The notes under the pieces are model-generated. The model did no database searches. It had not been told where the DNA came from and worked only from the letters and a program-made list of their open reading frames with translations. From Bdellovibrionales bacterium (GTDB lineage Bacteria > Bdellovibrionota > Bdellovibrionia > Bdellovibrionales > UBA1609): DNA of 64,000 nucleotides. Made by a program: the position numbers and the translations under genes. The stretch covers positions 62,001-126,000 of the forward strand of contig DAIDIG010000006.1 in assembly GCA_027459485.1 (NCBI GenBank), in the 5' to 3' direction. This document shows, piece after piece, positions 26,735 to 34,872 of this stretch (positions within the stretch are counted from its first letter, which is position 1; every line of letters starts with the position of its first letter).

Positions 26735-27199
26735 TTAGCGGCGAATTTTACGAAAAATATAGATAATATCGTGGTGACCGTATCCGCAAAGGTTACTTCG
26801 TGCAAATTCGCGAATTGTCAGGCGGTTGTGCCGCAGCCAAAATAAAGCGGTTCTGCCGGCAGTTATGGCTCGATGTGAGCGAGCACCACAACGAATGACT
26901 TCAAAACCATCAAAAATAAATAATCGCCGCCCCGTGATACGGTAATTGCTGATGACGGTGGCGTGACACACGAGCGTTTGTGCCTGCTGAATCATTCTAT
27001 TTCGGCTAAATCTCAAAGTCATAGTCGACAGTATGTCGACGATTTCGGGAGCTAATTTCGCTCTATCCGTGCAAGCCGTTCGCGTCATCTGCCAAACGCC
27101 CGCATCCAGTGCGGAATCGACGCGGCTATATTGTCGACCCTGCGCAATTGCACAGCTCAGAATCGCCAATGGCAGTACAACAATACGGATGAACTTCAC
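26735..27199 (-). CDS. Exported protein of unknown function
   Basis: 154 residues from GTG 27199. A likely signal peptide (about 1-19, ending in CAIAQ) is followed by a basic, Arg-rich mature chain with four cysteines at about residues 43, 78, 103 and 138, compatible with two disulfides. It converges with the preceding small exported protein, nine bases apart. No clear ribosome binding site is seen. A repeat-rich 160-base stretch lies directly upstream. No family was recognised. Confidence 0.55.
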   Translation of the reverse strand: MKFIRIVVLPLAILSCAIAQGRQYSRVDSALDAGVWQMTRTACTDRAKLAPEIVDILSTMTLRFSRNRMIQQAQTLVCHATVISNYRITGRRLFIFDGFEVIRCGARSHRAITAGRTALFWLRHNRLTIREFARSNLCGYGHHDIIYIFRKIRR

Positions 27200-27220
27200 T
27201 ATTGATTAAGTACCATAGTT

Positions 27221-27327
27221 CAAGCGTGCGGTTCTCCAGACGTAATGAAATCATAATGCTCAAGTGTGCGAATCAGTCGAGATAAGTGATGATTGTTCGA
27301 TTTATTCGTGCAAACTGAAGAACCGCA
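27221..27327. repeat. Repeat cluster between an unknown gene and tRNA-Val(TAC)
   Basis: Two direct copies of the degenerate 14-mer CAAGYGTGCGRWTC start at 27221 and 27261, exactly 40 bases apart. Inverted partners follow: 27227-27235 pairs with 27319-27327 (nine bases, perfect), and 27265-27273 pairs with 27304-27312 (nine pairs including two G-U on the plus strand). The nested order would allow one long imperfect hairpin. Nothing else is seen in 27200-27366. Confidence 0.35.
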
Positions 27328-27366
27328 ATTTTGTAAAATTATTTTGGTCGCCGTAGCCGGGGGGGC

Positions 27367-27442
27367 TGGTAGGACGTGAGGGATTCGAACCCACGACATC
27401 CACCTTGTAAGGGTGGCGCTCTACCAACTGAGCTAACGTCCT
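27367..27442 (-). tRNA. tRNA-Val, anticodon TAC
   Basis: On the minus strand the acceptor AGGACGT pairs with ACGTCCT, followed by A and an encoded CCA. The D stem is GCTC/GAGC, the anticodon stem CCACC/GGTGG encloses loop CTTACAA (anticodon TAC), and the T-arm is GTGGG TTCGAAT CCCTC with one G-C/T imperfection. The gene is complete at 76 bases. It closely matches the standard bacterial valine tRNA in the anticodon arm. Confidence 0.95.
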
Positions 27443-27537
27443 ATCTTTGCAATCATACTGGCTCCGGTGCCGCGATTGCGTTTTGCGAGGCGCAATATGA
27501 CATCAGCTTGGGCCCCTTGTAAAGTCCAAACCAACGC

Positions 27538-28863
27538 ATGAAACGGTTATTTTGGGGAAGCTTGGCAGTTAAGCTGGCGCTGGCGGCGTTTGTGCCGATC
27601 TTTGCCGACGAGGCGTATTATTGGGTGTGGTCGCATCACCTCCAGCTGAGTTATTATGACCATCCCGCGATGGTGGCGTGGCTTTTTTGGCTCGGGCATT
27701 TTCTCGAGCCAATCGCGAATTGTGTGCGCTACCCCGCCGTTATTCTCGGTCATCTGACATTTGCCCTGTGGCTACTCATCATGACTGAAGTTTTGCCGGA
27801 CGACGATTGGCGGACTGAACGGCTATGGTGTTTCGCACTCCTCTACTTGTTTTCACCATTTCTCGGTGTGGGTTCGATCATTGTCACCCCCGATATCCCG
27901 CTTTTGTTCTTCTGGTCTCTCGCGCTTTACATTTTTATAAAAATTGAGAAATCACCGACCGCGTTGGGATATGCTGCCTTGGGTGCAACCCTCGGCCTAT
28001 GTTTCTGTTCAAAGTACAACGCCGTCTTATTCGTACCGGCGCTGCTATTTTACATCCTTTTTGAGCGACGCTGGAACGAAATCAAATGGCGCTACGTCGC
28101 GCTCACGATCGGTGCCGGGTTGCTATTCTGTTTGCCGGTGCTGTTGTGGAATTATCAGCACGACTTCATCTCGTTTCGCTTTCAACTCTCGCACGGATTT
28201 CATAACGCCGAACACAAGCCGGAGTGGATTTATGACTATCTACTTCAAGAGATCGGTTTGTTGTTCCCGCTGACTGTATGGGCGGCCTTGCGATCAAAGC
28301 CGTCGCGTTCAGGGCGAGTGCTCATATATTTTGCTTGGTTCCCATTTGTGTTCTTCTTTTTCTCAGCGCTCAAATCGTTTGTTGAGGCAAATTGGACGAT
28401 CGTGGGGTTCCCCGCCGTGATGGCGATTGCGGTTTTTCATCCGCGCATTCGCGCTTTCACCCGCATTTACGTCACTATGTTCGGCGCGGCATTATTGTTC
28501 GCGGTCGCTGTATTTGCAGTGCCTCGATTACGCGTATGGAGCGGTCACGTAACGAACACGTTTGAGTATGAAGCGCTAGCGCAAAGGCTAAAGACTTATG
28601 ATCCGCTTTTCACGCAAACGCACCAGTGGGCTGCATCGCTTACGTACTATATGAAACGGCCGGTTTACAAACTTCGCGGTATTGATCGCGTCGGGTTTTA
28701 CGAGTTCATCCCCGAGTCAAAACCGAGAGGTCATCATTTTTATCTACTCACTCGCCCAGATGAGACATTGCCGGCATGGCTTTCGGCTCAGCATTGGCAA
28801 GCTCACAAAATTTGGCGTTCAGTTCCCCCGAAGTATGAACTACTTGAGCTCAATCGTGAGTGA
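27538..28863 (+). CDS. ArnT/GT83-like polyprenyl-phosphate-sugar glycosyltransferase
   Basis: 441 residues with about ten membrane helices. The N-terminal region FADEAYYWVWSHHLQLSYYDHPAM (starting near residue 22) is the family hallmark: the acidic DE pair and the YYDHP loop form the catalytic site in ArnT-type enzymes. These integral membrane transferases move a lipid-linked sugar onto an extracytoplasmic acceptor such as lipid A or a glycoprotein. A short periplasmic C-terminal domain follows. It converges with a GT9 enzyme twelve bases away. The sugar and acceptor cannot be told. Confidence 0.85.
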   Translation: MKRLFWGSLAVKLALAAFVPIFADEAYYWVWSHHLQLSYYDHPAMVAWLFWLGHFLEPIANCVRYPAVILGHLTFALWLLIMTEVLPDDDWRTERLWCFALLYLFSPFLGVGSIIVTPDIPLLFFWSLALYIFIKIEKSPTALGYAALGATLGLCFCSKYNAVLFVPALLFYILFERRWNEIKWRYVALTIGAGLLFCLPVLLWNYQHDFISFRFQLSHGFHNAEHKPEWIYDYLLQEIGLLFPLTVWAALRSKPSRSGRVLIYFAWFPFVFFFFSALKSFVEANWTIVGFPAVMAIAVFHPRIRAFTRIYVTMFGAALLFAVAVFAVPRLRVWSGHVTNTFEYEALAQRLKTYDPLFTQTHQWAASLTYYMKRPVYKLRGIDRVGFYEFIPESKPRGHHFYLLTRPDETLPAWLSAQHWQAHKIWRSVPPKYELLELNRE

Positions 28864-28874
28864 AGATACTAAAA

Positions 28875-30071
28875 TTAGGTTAGGTGGTGTGCAACCTTTT
28901 GGTACACGTCTTCGGGAGTGATTGCTTGTAGACACTTGTTGTCTCGACATGCGGTTTTTCGGTGATTGAACGCGCTGACACACGGTGAGCATGAATAATT
29001 CGCATAAAGAGGCGTGAAATTGCCGAGAGAACCGTACAAACTTGGCGTCTCGGGGCCAAAAAAAACGTAAGTCGGGATGTCAGTGAGACTTGCAAAATGC
29101 GCCGGCCCCGAGTCGTTTGAAATCATCATTTTGCATAAAGAGTATAGCCCGGTGAGATCTTCAAAACTCACACGACCCGCGAAGTTGTAGCAGCGGTCGC
29201 GCGACGCCATAATTCGAATCGGGTCGATTTCGAGTGCCTCGCTAGGGGCTCCGGTTAACAGTATGCGCGCATCGGGGTGTGCATCCAGTATCATTTGCGC
29301 AAGTTTCGCATAGTGCAGCTGTGGCCAGCGCCGTTGCGGTAAAAATTCACCGCCCGCACAGTTCATGATAACCCATTGCGCGCGGTCATCGATCGGGCCG
29401 AGCTTATTGAGAGCTGACCGCACGCGCATTTTGGCTGCCTCAGAAACGATCGGCCTTTGCGGTTTAATTTCACTGTCAGAAATCGGGCCTTTGTAATAAG
29501 GGATGTCGTGCTCTTTGGCCAACAAGCTTTTTACTAGAGCCATGAAATTCTTCGCGATATGAATATGCGGGTTGTATGACACCCGTCGAGTGAGGATAGA
29601 GCCGCGAAAGAGACCTTCGGCATGAAACGCATCAAACCCCACTCGCTCGCTCGCGCCGCTAAAAGCCGAGAGGAACGCCGAGTAGCGCGAGAAAAGTTCA
29701 AAATCGATAACCGCATCGATTCGCCGCAAACGGCACCAAACGAAAAACCTCAAACTATCAAACGCAAACGTAAGAAAATTTTTTTCTCGAATCAAATAAA
29801 CATGATCTTTGGGGACGGTGCCCACCATGCGAAGACTCGCGGCATTGCGCTCGAAGATAGCGTAAAAAACTTCGACCTTTTGATCGCGCAGCCAGCGCAA
29901 AGCCGCATCGCCGACAATAGCGCTGCCCATTTCTGAAAGCTGTAAGAATACGGCACGCCGAACCGGCGGGTGGGCGGATGTGACTTTGCTCCGAAATAAG
30001 CTCAAGAATTTCAGCCAGAGGCCCGCGAAGAAGCAGAGCGGGACTCCGACATAATAGTCTATGAAACGCAT
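28875..30071 (-). CDS. GT9 family glycosyltransferase (heptosyltransferase-like)
   Basis: About 398 residues from ATG 30071; an ATG at 30086 would add five. The two Rossmann halves of the GT-B fold are visible, with the GT9 donor-site motif SNDSGPAHFAS and VFFGPETP near the C-terminus, and the GLY/DLTGLYSL helix before it. Members add ADP-heptose to lipopolysaccharide core in the cytoplasm. The C-terminus has cysteines (CSPCVSAF, KTACRDNKCL) that are common in a subgroup of these enzymes. With the convergent ArnT-like gene it suggests envelope glycan synthesis. Confidence 0.87.
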   Translation of the reverse strand: MRFIDYYVGVPLCFFAGLWLKFLSLFRSKVTSAHPPVRRAVFLQLSEMGSAIVGDAALRWLRDQKVEVFYAIFERNAASLRMVGTVPKDHVYLIREKNFLTFAFDSLRFFVWCRLRRIDAVIDFELFSRYSAFLSAFSGASERVGFDAFHAEGLFRGSILTRRVSYNPHIHIAKNFMALVKSLLAKEHDIPYYKGPISDSEIKPQRPIVSEAAKMRVRSALNKLGPIDDRAQWVIMNCAGGEFLPQRRWPQLHYAKLAQMILDAHPDARILLTGAPSEALEIDPIRIMASRDRCYNFAGRVSFEDLTGLYSLCKMMISNDSGPAHFASLTDIPTYVFFGPETPSLYGSLGNFTPLYANYSCSPCVSAFNHRKTACRDNKCLQAITPEDVYQKVAHHLT

Positions 30072-30115
30072 GGTATCGATTGACATGAGTGGCAGCTTAC
30101 TCCAAAACGACCGTC

Positions 30116-30772
30116 ATGGCATCTATCTATGAGCTAGCACAAGTCTCTCACACAACACGCGACGGGGGGTGGCAGGTCGATTTTTTCAAGGGCTTGCCGA
30201 ACGCGAAGTTGAAAATTTTAAATGAAGCTCCAGCCACCGGCCCGGATGGCTGGCCATACCTCCTAGCGGCGATGGAGCCTGGCTCGAATGAATCATTTGC
30301 AAATGTGATGTCCTGGCTTTCGACACGGGGAATCGGCCTAGTGATCAACCCTCACAAAGATATGCCGGATGCCGTTCTGACATACGGTATGGTTTGGAAC
30401 TACCGGCAATCCGGCCGTATTTTTACGACCGAAAATGACACCGAAACTGTCGAGTCGCCTCAGCCGGTGAAATTTGAATTGAATGAAGGGCAAAAAGCTC
30501 ATGTCGGCGGCCCGAGCGAAGAGTACCTACCTGAGTATGTGCGAGCAATTTTAAGGTCTTTTTTTCGTGACAACAATGTTGAAAACCCCCGAGTTTTAGT
30601 GATGAGCACGGATCAAAAAAATTACGACCTATGCTTTTCAATTGAGTCGCTCGGCAACCCAGCTCAAGATGAGCACGGCGGCATTCTCGAGGCACTGGCG
30701 TGGTTTTTGCCCGCACATTATTCTCTCGCCCTTTTGAGCGAGTCCGGGTTACCGAAATTCACTAATCTTTAA
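30116..30772 (+). CDS. Conserved-looking cytoplasmic protein of unknown function
   Basis: About 218 residues from ATG 30116; GTG 30089 in the same frame would lie almost against the divergent glycosyltransferase and is less likely. The protein is acidic, soluble and mixed alpha/beta, with DAVLTYGMVWNY near residue 85 and a C-terminal ALAWFLPAHYSLAL stretch. The C-terminal half is faintly reminiscent of SseB-type domains, but I cannot support that assignment. It converges with, and overlaps by four bases, a PilZ gene. Confidence 0.65.
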   Translation: MASIYELAQVSHTTRDGGWQVDFFKGLPNAKLKILNEAPATGPDGWPYLLAAMEPGSNESFANVMSWLSTRGIGLVINPHKDMPDAVLTYGMVWNYRQSGRIFTTENDTETVESPQPVKFELNEGQKAHVGGPSEEYLPEYVRAILRSFFRDNNVENPRVLVMSTDQKNYDLCFSIESLGNPAQDEHGGILEALAWFLPAHYSLALLSESGLPKFTNL

Positions 30773-31152
30773 GTTATTTCGCCAGGCACAGGCAGTAAAT
30801 CAACCAGGCAGGCGCGCCAGTATTCCGGGACTTCATACGAAAAGTCGACTCCGATAACAAATCGCCCCTTACCGAGGTGGTTGGCCCGAGTGACGCTGCC
30901 GTCAAGGTCGAGGTTCATTTGGGGTAAATATAAAGCCACATGCTGACCCAGCAAAGACTCAAGGTTGAGATTCTGCCGCAATGTTTTGGGAACCAAATCT
31001 TTTCGGTTTATTTCGACCAAAAAACCACTCGTAGACGCATTCACGATTCGGCCTGATTTCGCGATAACCGAATAATTTGTGATAGAGGTAAGATCACTGA
31101 TCAAAATGCCTTCGACTTCTTTGCGTCCAGCAACTCGCCTATCCGTTTTCAT
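30769..31152 (-). CDS. PilZ-like domain protein
   Basis: 127 residues from ATG 31152, with GGGAG four bases upstream; the frame is open to 31182 but lacks a better site. The arginine-rich start DRRVAGRKE, the NASTSGFLVEI strand and the late DLDGSVTRANHLG...GRFVIGVDF fit the PilZ fold. Classical c-di-GMP binders have RxxxR then D/NxSxxG: here RRVAGR and NASTSG are both present. It therefore probably binds c-di-GMP. No output domain is attached, so it may act by protein contact. Confidence 0.8.
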   Translation of the reverse strand: MKTDRRVAGRKEVEGILISDLTSITNYSVIAKSGRIVNASTSGFLVEINRKDLVPKTLRQNLNLESLLGQHVALYLPQMNLDLDGSVTRANHLGKGRFVIGVDFSYEVPEYWRACLVDLLPVPGEIT

Positions 31153-31220
31153 TTGACTCCCTTTCGGTGGGGTGAAATGCATTGCTGCCTAATTTACGTA
31201 TCGGCTGGCCTGGACGAAAG

Positions 31221-31760
31221 TTAAGGATTAATTAATGCAAATCCCATAATAGTACGGTTGGAGACTTCACAGCGGCCTATGCCGGCGAAGGTTAAGCCCG
31301 TGTAACCGTTAATATAAAAGTTAAACAGAAAAACTGTGCATTCATTTGGCGTACGGGTCGATCGAAGTTTCAACCGGATAGCACTGACAGTCTTAGGTTG
31401 GCTGGCACCACGTAGCGCTTTAAACGCCGCTTCCTTTGAGACCCATACGGCCAAGGCATTGTTTTGAAAGTCGAGGAGCTCTTCGGCTGTCGCAAATCGA
31501 GCGGTGGCGTATTGTGAGATAGATCTACCGGCCGGTTCGAGATCAAAACCGACAGAGCGGGACGACAGGGCGAATCCCCCCAGATGTCGCGTGTGCGAGA
31601 CGCTGCAAAAGTTGAACTTTGAGCGGCTTAACAGGGCCTTTTCTACGGCTTGCTTCAATTCGAGACGTTTGCCAGCCCGCCAATTTGAAGAAATAAAATA
31701 TTCGACTGAAGTGCTTCGAAGGCGGATTCGCTTAGACGCTTGGCCGCCGATCAGTGCCAT
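31221..31760 (-). CDS. 4'-phosphopantetheinyl transferase-like protein
   Basis: 179 residues overlapping the nadA 3' end by ten bases. The magnesium-binding and cofactor motifs of the family appear as VSHTRHLGGFAL...VGFDLEP (near residues 53-75; normally GVDIE) and WVSKEAAFKALRG (near residues 106-118; normally WxxKEAxxK). Such enzymes attach the phosphopantetheine arm of coenzyme A to acyl or peptidyl carrier proteins. It is short for an Sfp type, closer to an AcpS-like unit. No carrier-protein synthase gene is adjacent. Confidence 0.78.
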   Translation of the reverse strand: MALIGGQASKRIRLRSTSVEYFISSNWRAGKRLELKQAVEKALLSRSKFNFCSVSHTRHLGGFALSSRSVGFDLEPAGRSISQYATARFATAEELLDFQNNALAVWVSKEAAFKALRGASQPKTVSAIRLKLRSTRTPNECTVFLFNFYINGYTGLTFAGIGRCEVSNRTIMGFALINP

Positions 31761-32695
31761 TGAACCGATTCGCCGGCCGTAATTTTCATCATTCGCTCAA
31801 GCGGCATGCGGGCTCTGTCAATTATTTGCGACGCCACCGAAATTTCAGGCGACAAATCGTGCAAAGCCGCGCGTATTTTTTCAAGCGTATTCATTTTCAT
31901 GTACGGGCATTCATTGCAAGCACAACTACCTTCAGCCGGGGCTTGCACGATCTCGGCATCGGGCCGCGCTTTTTTCATCTGATGAAAAATACCCGGTTCG
32001 GTCGCCACAATAAAAGTCTTCGCAGGGTTCTGTTTCACTTCGGTTAAGAGGCGTGAGGTCGACCCCACTACATCGGCATATTGTAAAACTGCATCGAGGC
32101 ACTCCGGGTGGGCGAGTATAGGCGCGCCCGGGTGAGCTTTCTTGAGTTCGTAAAGTTTTCTCGCCGAAAATAGAACATGAACCTCACAGGCGCCCGGCCA
32201 GAGTTCCATCGGGCGGTTGAGCTTCTTCTGCAAATACGAGCCAAGGTTGCGATCGGGCCCAAATAAAATCGTTTTGCTTTGTGGAATCGAACGAATAATC
32301 GCCTCGGCGTTTGCCGATGTGCAAATCACATCCGAAATGCTTTTCGCCTCGGCCGAACAATTGACGTAGCTGACAAGAACACTGCCGGGGTGTGAGGCCT
32401 TCCAAGCTTTGTACTTCTCGATCGGGGAGTGGGTCACTAGCGAACAACCGGCATTTGGGTCCGGTACGATGACGGTTTTATCGGGAGAAAGAATTTTGAC
32501 CGTCTCGGCCATGAATACGACCCCCGCCATGAGAACGACTGCATGATTTGTTTTTTGGCTGTACTGAGCCAATTGCAGCGAGTCGCCGACAAAATCGGCT
32601 AAATCTTGAATGGCGCCGTCTTCGTAGTAGTGGGCGAGAACGAGGGCATTTCGTTCGACTTTTAGGCTGCGGATCTCATCTATCAGCGTTTTCAC
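31751..32695 (-). CDS. nadA: Quinolinate synthase
   Basis: 314 residues from GTG 32695, preceded by AAGGCGG. It condenses iminoaspartate with dihydroxyacetone phosphate to quinolinate in NAD synthesis. Three cysteines ligate the 4Fe-4S cluster in this family; candidates are in NAGCSLV, GACEVH and the C-terminal CNECPYM. Motifs such as LAHYYEDGAIQDLADF and AHPECLDAV are canonical. nadB and nadC are not in the window. The cluster requirement links it to the suf operon. Confidence 0.95.
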   Translation of the reverse strand: MKTLIDEIRSLKVERNALVLAHYYEDGAIQDLADFVGDSLQLAQYSQKTNHAVVLMAGVVFMAETVKILSPDKTVIVPDPNAGCSLVTHSPIEKYKAWKASHPGSVLVSYVNCSAEAKSISDVICTSANAEAIIRSIPQSKTILFGPDRNLGSYLQKKLNRPMELWPGACEVHVLFSARKLYELKKAHPGAPILAHPECLDAVLQYADVVGSTSRLLTEVKQNPAKTFIVATEPGIFHQMKKARPDAEIVQAPAEGSCACNECPYMKMNTLEKIRAALHDLSPEISVASQIIDRARMPLERMMKITAGESVQWH

Positions 32696-32711
32696 GCCGC
32701 CTTTATACCAC

Positions 32712-33263
32712 TCATTTGCTGTTTAAGCACGCCTGCCCATATTGCTGAAAGTATAGATCACAATCGCCACTGTAGTCCGCACACTGAGCGGTAATCGTGC
32801 CGAACGGGCATTGCTTAACCCCACCATTCGTCACAGTACTTACGAATGACCCTTGAGTGACGAGATTTGAACCCTTATTTAAGGTATAGGAGATGGTGTT
32901 CATACCTATTGCGAGCAAGGGTCTATCGAAAAGAGAATCGACGAGCAAGTCGATTTGACCACTTTCTCCTGTTTTCGGGTTATAGCTTGAGGTTTTTGTA
33001 TCTTGGCTACCGTCTTGGTGGGTGGCGACCAAAACGACTTGATCAGCGTCCACGTTTCCGGCTGTGAATACATCAACGCCGCTCGGAGACGCCACATCTT
33101 GATTGCAAACGTAAGTCTGTGTGTTGATACCGAGCGCGGCTTGGCATTGTACATTGACTGTGCCGCTCAACTGCAGAATTTGCAGATTGTTGCCGTTTTT
33201 AAAACCAGGTGAAGCAAATGCGGGCAATGCAATTAGGATGCCCATAACGATCGTGATTTTCAT
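32712..33263 (-). CDS. Exported protein of unknown function
   Basis: 183 residues with a clear signal peptide (about 1-17, ending in PAFA) and an excellent ribosome binding site (GGGGGG four bases upstream). The mature chain is Ser/Thr/Gly/Asn-rich and beta-like, with six cysteines, four of them near the C-terminus (QCPFG, QCADYSGDC, QACLN), suggesting disulfide bonding. No domain was recognised. It is located sixteen bases upstream of nadA on the same strand. Confidence 0.7.
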   Translation of the reverse strand: MKITIVMGILIALPAFASPGFKNGNNLQILQLSGTVNVQCQAALGINTQTYVCNQDVASPSGVDVFTAGNVDADQVVLVATHQDGSQDTKTSSYNPKTGESGQIDLLVDSLFDRPLLAIGMNTISYTLNKGSNLVTQGSFVSTVTNGGVKQCPFGTITAQCADYSGDCDLYFQQYGQACLNSK

Positions 33264-33317
33264 TTTCCCCCCTCCGCGCGATAAACTTCGCGCATCTTTG
33301 CGTGTAACCTCGAGCGC

Positions 33318-33908
33318 CTAAATTTCACCGCCCTTCAAGGTGGTGATAACCGCTTTTGATGCAGTCCGAAGCGCTTCAAAAACACCAACACCCTCGCGGG
33401 CGCGGCCTTCAAAATCGGGTGCATTGTAAGAATTCAGCGCGTTTCTAAGCTCGGCGATGGGTAATGCATTGGGGAGGTCGCGCTTGTTGTACTGTATGGC
33501 AAACGGCAAATTGCGCAAGTCATAACCCTGTTGTTCAAGATTAAGCTCGAGATTGCGCAACGACTGCAGGTTTTCTTCCATCCGCTCAGCTTGCGAGTCG
33601 GCGACAAATACCACCCCGTCAAGTCCCTTGAGGATCAATCGGCGGCTCGCATCGTAGACGACTTGGCCGGGCACTGTATAGAGGTGAAACCGTGTTTTGA
33701 AGCCGCGAATCTCGCCGATTTCCATTGGCAAAAAATCGAAAAAAAGCGTGCGTTCGACATCGGTCGGTAACTCCACCAGGTCGGAGCGGTCTTGGGCCAC
33801 GCTTTTTTGGTAGATCCATTGCAGGTTGGTTGTTTTACCGCCGAGCGATGGGCCGTAATAGACAATCTTACAGTGGATTTCTTTGGCGTTGTAATTAATG
33901 AACGACAT
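33318..33908 (-). CDS. mglA: Polarity GTPase MglA
   Basis: 196 residues, a Ras-like small GTPase. P-loop GPSLGGKTT near residue 19, a TVPGQ switch II in place of the eukaryotic DTAGQ (the MglA hallmark), and the base-recognition motif NKRD near residue 141. MglA marks the leading pole and drives gliding or type IV pilus motility in Myxococcus and prey entry in Bdellovibrio. It starts inside the recR stop codon (TAATG), so it is translationally coupled to the dnaX-ybaB-recR operon. No mglB GAP gene is present in this window. Confidence 0.93.
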   Translation of the reverse strand: MSFINYNAKEIHCKIVYYGPSLGGKTTNLQWIYQKSVAQDRSDLVELPTDVERTLFFDFLPMEIGEIRGFKTRFHLYTVPGQVVYDASRRLILKGLDGVVFVADSQAERMEENLQSLRNLELNLEQQGYDLRNLPFAIQYNKRDLPNALPIAELRNALNSYNAPDFEGRAREGVGVFEALRTASKAVITTLKGGEI

Positions 33909-34540
33909 TAAACTTCCACCCGATTTTCAAGCGCCCGGCCGATCGTTCGATAGTCCATGTAGTCGATGTCGCCCCCTATTGGTATCCCGTGCGCGAGCCG
34001 GCTGATGCGCAGCGCGCGTACGCTGCCGTCTTGAGCCGTCACACTCAAGCCGCGCAACTGTTTGGCGATATAGAGCGCGGTGGTGTCGCCTTCAAGATCG
34101 GCATCCAATGCCAAAATGATTTCACGAATTGGCTCGTGAGTCACGCGATCTAGAAGCGGTTGCAGGCGAATATCCTTCGGCCCTACGCCGTCGAGCGGTG
34201 AAAGGGTGCCGTGAAGCACATGGTAGCGGCCTCGAAAGGCTCCAGACGTGTCAATACGGGCGATATCTGCGGGGTCTTCGACAACACAAATCGATTCGTC
34301 AGTCCGCTTCGGGTCAAGGCAGTAGTGGCAGAGGCCGTCGTTTTCTGTAAAAGAAAAGCAGCGCGGGCACTCGTGGACGCAGCTTTTCACAGCCTCGAGA
34401 GCCGTGCGCAAGTTGTCGTTATAGTCAGATCGACTTCTCAGGATGTGATAGGCAAGTCGCTGCGCTGTTTTAGGCCCAACCCCCGGCAACTTGGCCAGTT
34501 CGTTGACTAATTTCTCGAGTGAGGGGACGTGTTGAATCAT
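33908..34540 (-). CDS. recR: Recombination mediator RecR
   Basis: 210 residues. It contains the helix-hairpin-helix near LPGVGPKTAQRLA, the zinc finger CVHECPRC...CHYC, and a TOPRIM domain starting at ICVVEDPADI. RecR works with RecO (and RecF) to load RecA at gaps. Start ATG overlaps the ybaB stop (TAATG) and the stop overlaps the mglA start in the same way. Confidence 0.97.
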   Translation of the reverse strand: MIQHVPSLEKLVNELAKLPGVGPKTAQRLAYHILRSRSDYNDNLRTALEAVKSCVHECPRCFSFTENDGLCHYCLDPKRTDESICVVEDPADIARIDTSGAFRGRYHVLHGTLSPLDGVGPKDIRLQPLLDRVTHEPIREIILALDADLEGDTTALYIAKQLRGLSVTAQDGSVRALRISRLAHGIPIGGDIDYMDYRTIGRALENRVEV

Positions 34541-34872
34541 TAAAACATTCCTGGAATGCCAACGCCCCCAGTGATTTTTGACATTTCCGCTTGCGAGGTT
34601 TCACTCGCGGTTTTGAGAGCTTCGTTCGCCGCTGTGACAATCAAATCTTGCAACATCTCGACATCTCCGGCGCTCATGACATCGGGTTTAATCGTGACAG
34701 CCAGAAGCCGGTTGGCGCCATTCACTTTTACGCTCACGGCACCGCCGCCTGAAGAACCTTCAAATTCTTGAGTGGCGAGCTCCTCTTGCGCTTTTTTCAT
34801 TTTCATCTGCATTTGATTGGCCTGCTGCATGATTTTTTGCAGGCTATTGCCGTTACCGCCGAAACCTTTCAT
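34540..34872 (-). CDS. YbaB/EbfC nucleoid-associated protein
   Basis: 110 residues from ATG 34872; a GTG three bases upstream is the alternative. The helical N-terminus with LQKIMQQANQMQMKMKKAQEEL and the later SGGGAVSVKVNG match the YbaB family, dimeric DNA-binding proteins with a possible role in recombination or nucleoid structure. It is placed between dnaX and recR, a very common arrangement. The start overlaps the dnaX stop. Confidence 0.93.
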   Translation of the reverse strand: MKGFGGNGNSLQKIMQQANQMQMKMKKAQEELATQEFEGSSGGGAVSVKVNGANRLLAVTIKPDVMSAGDVEMLQDLIVTAANEALKTASETSQAEMSKITGGVGIPGMF

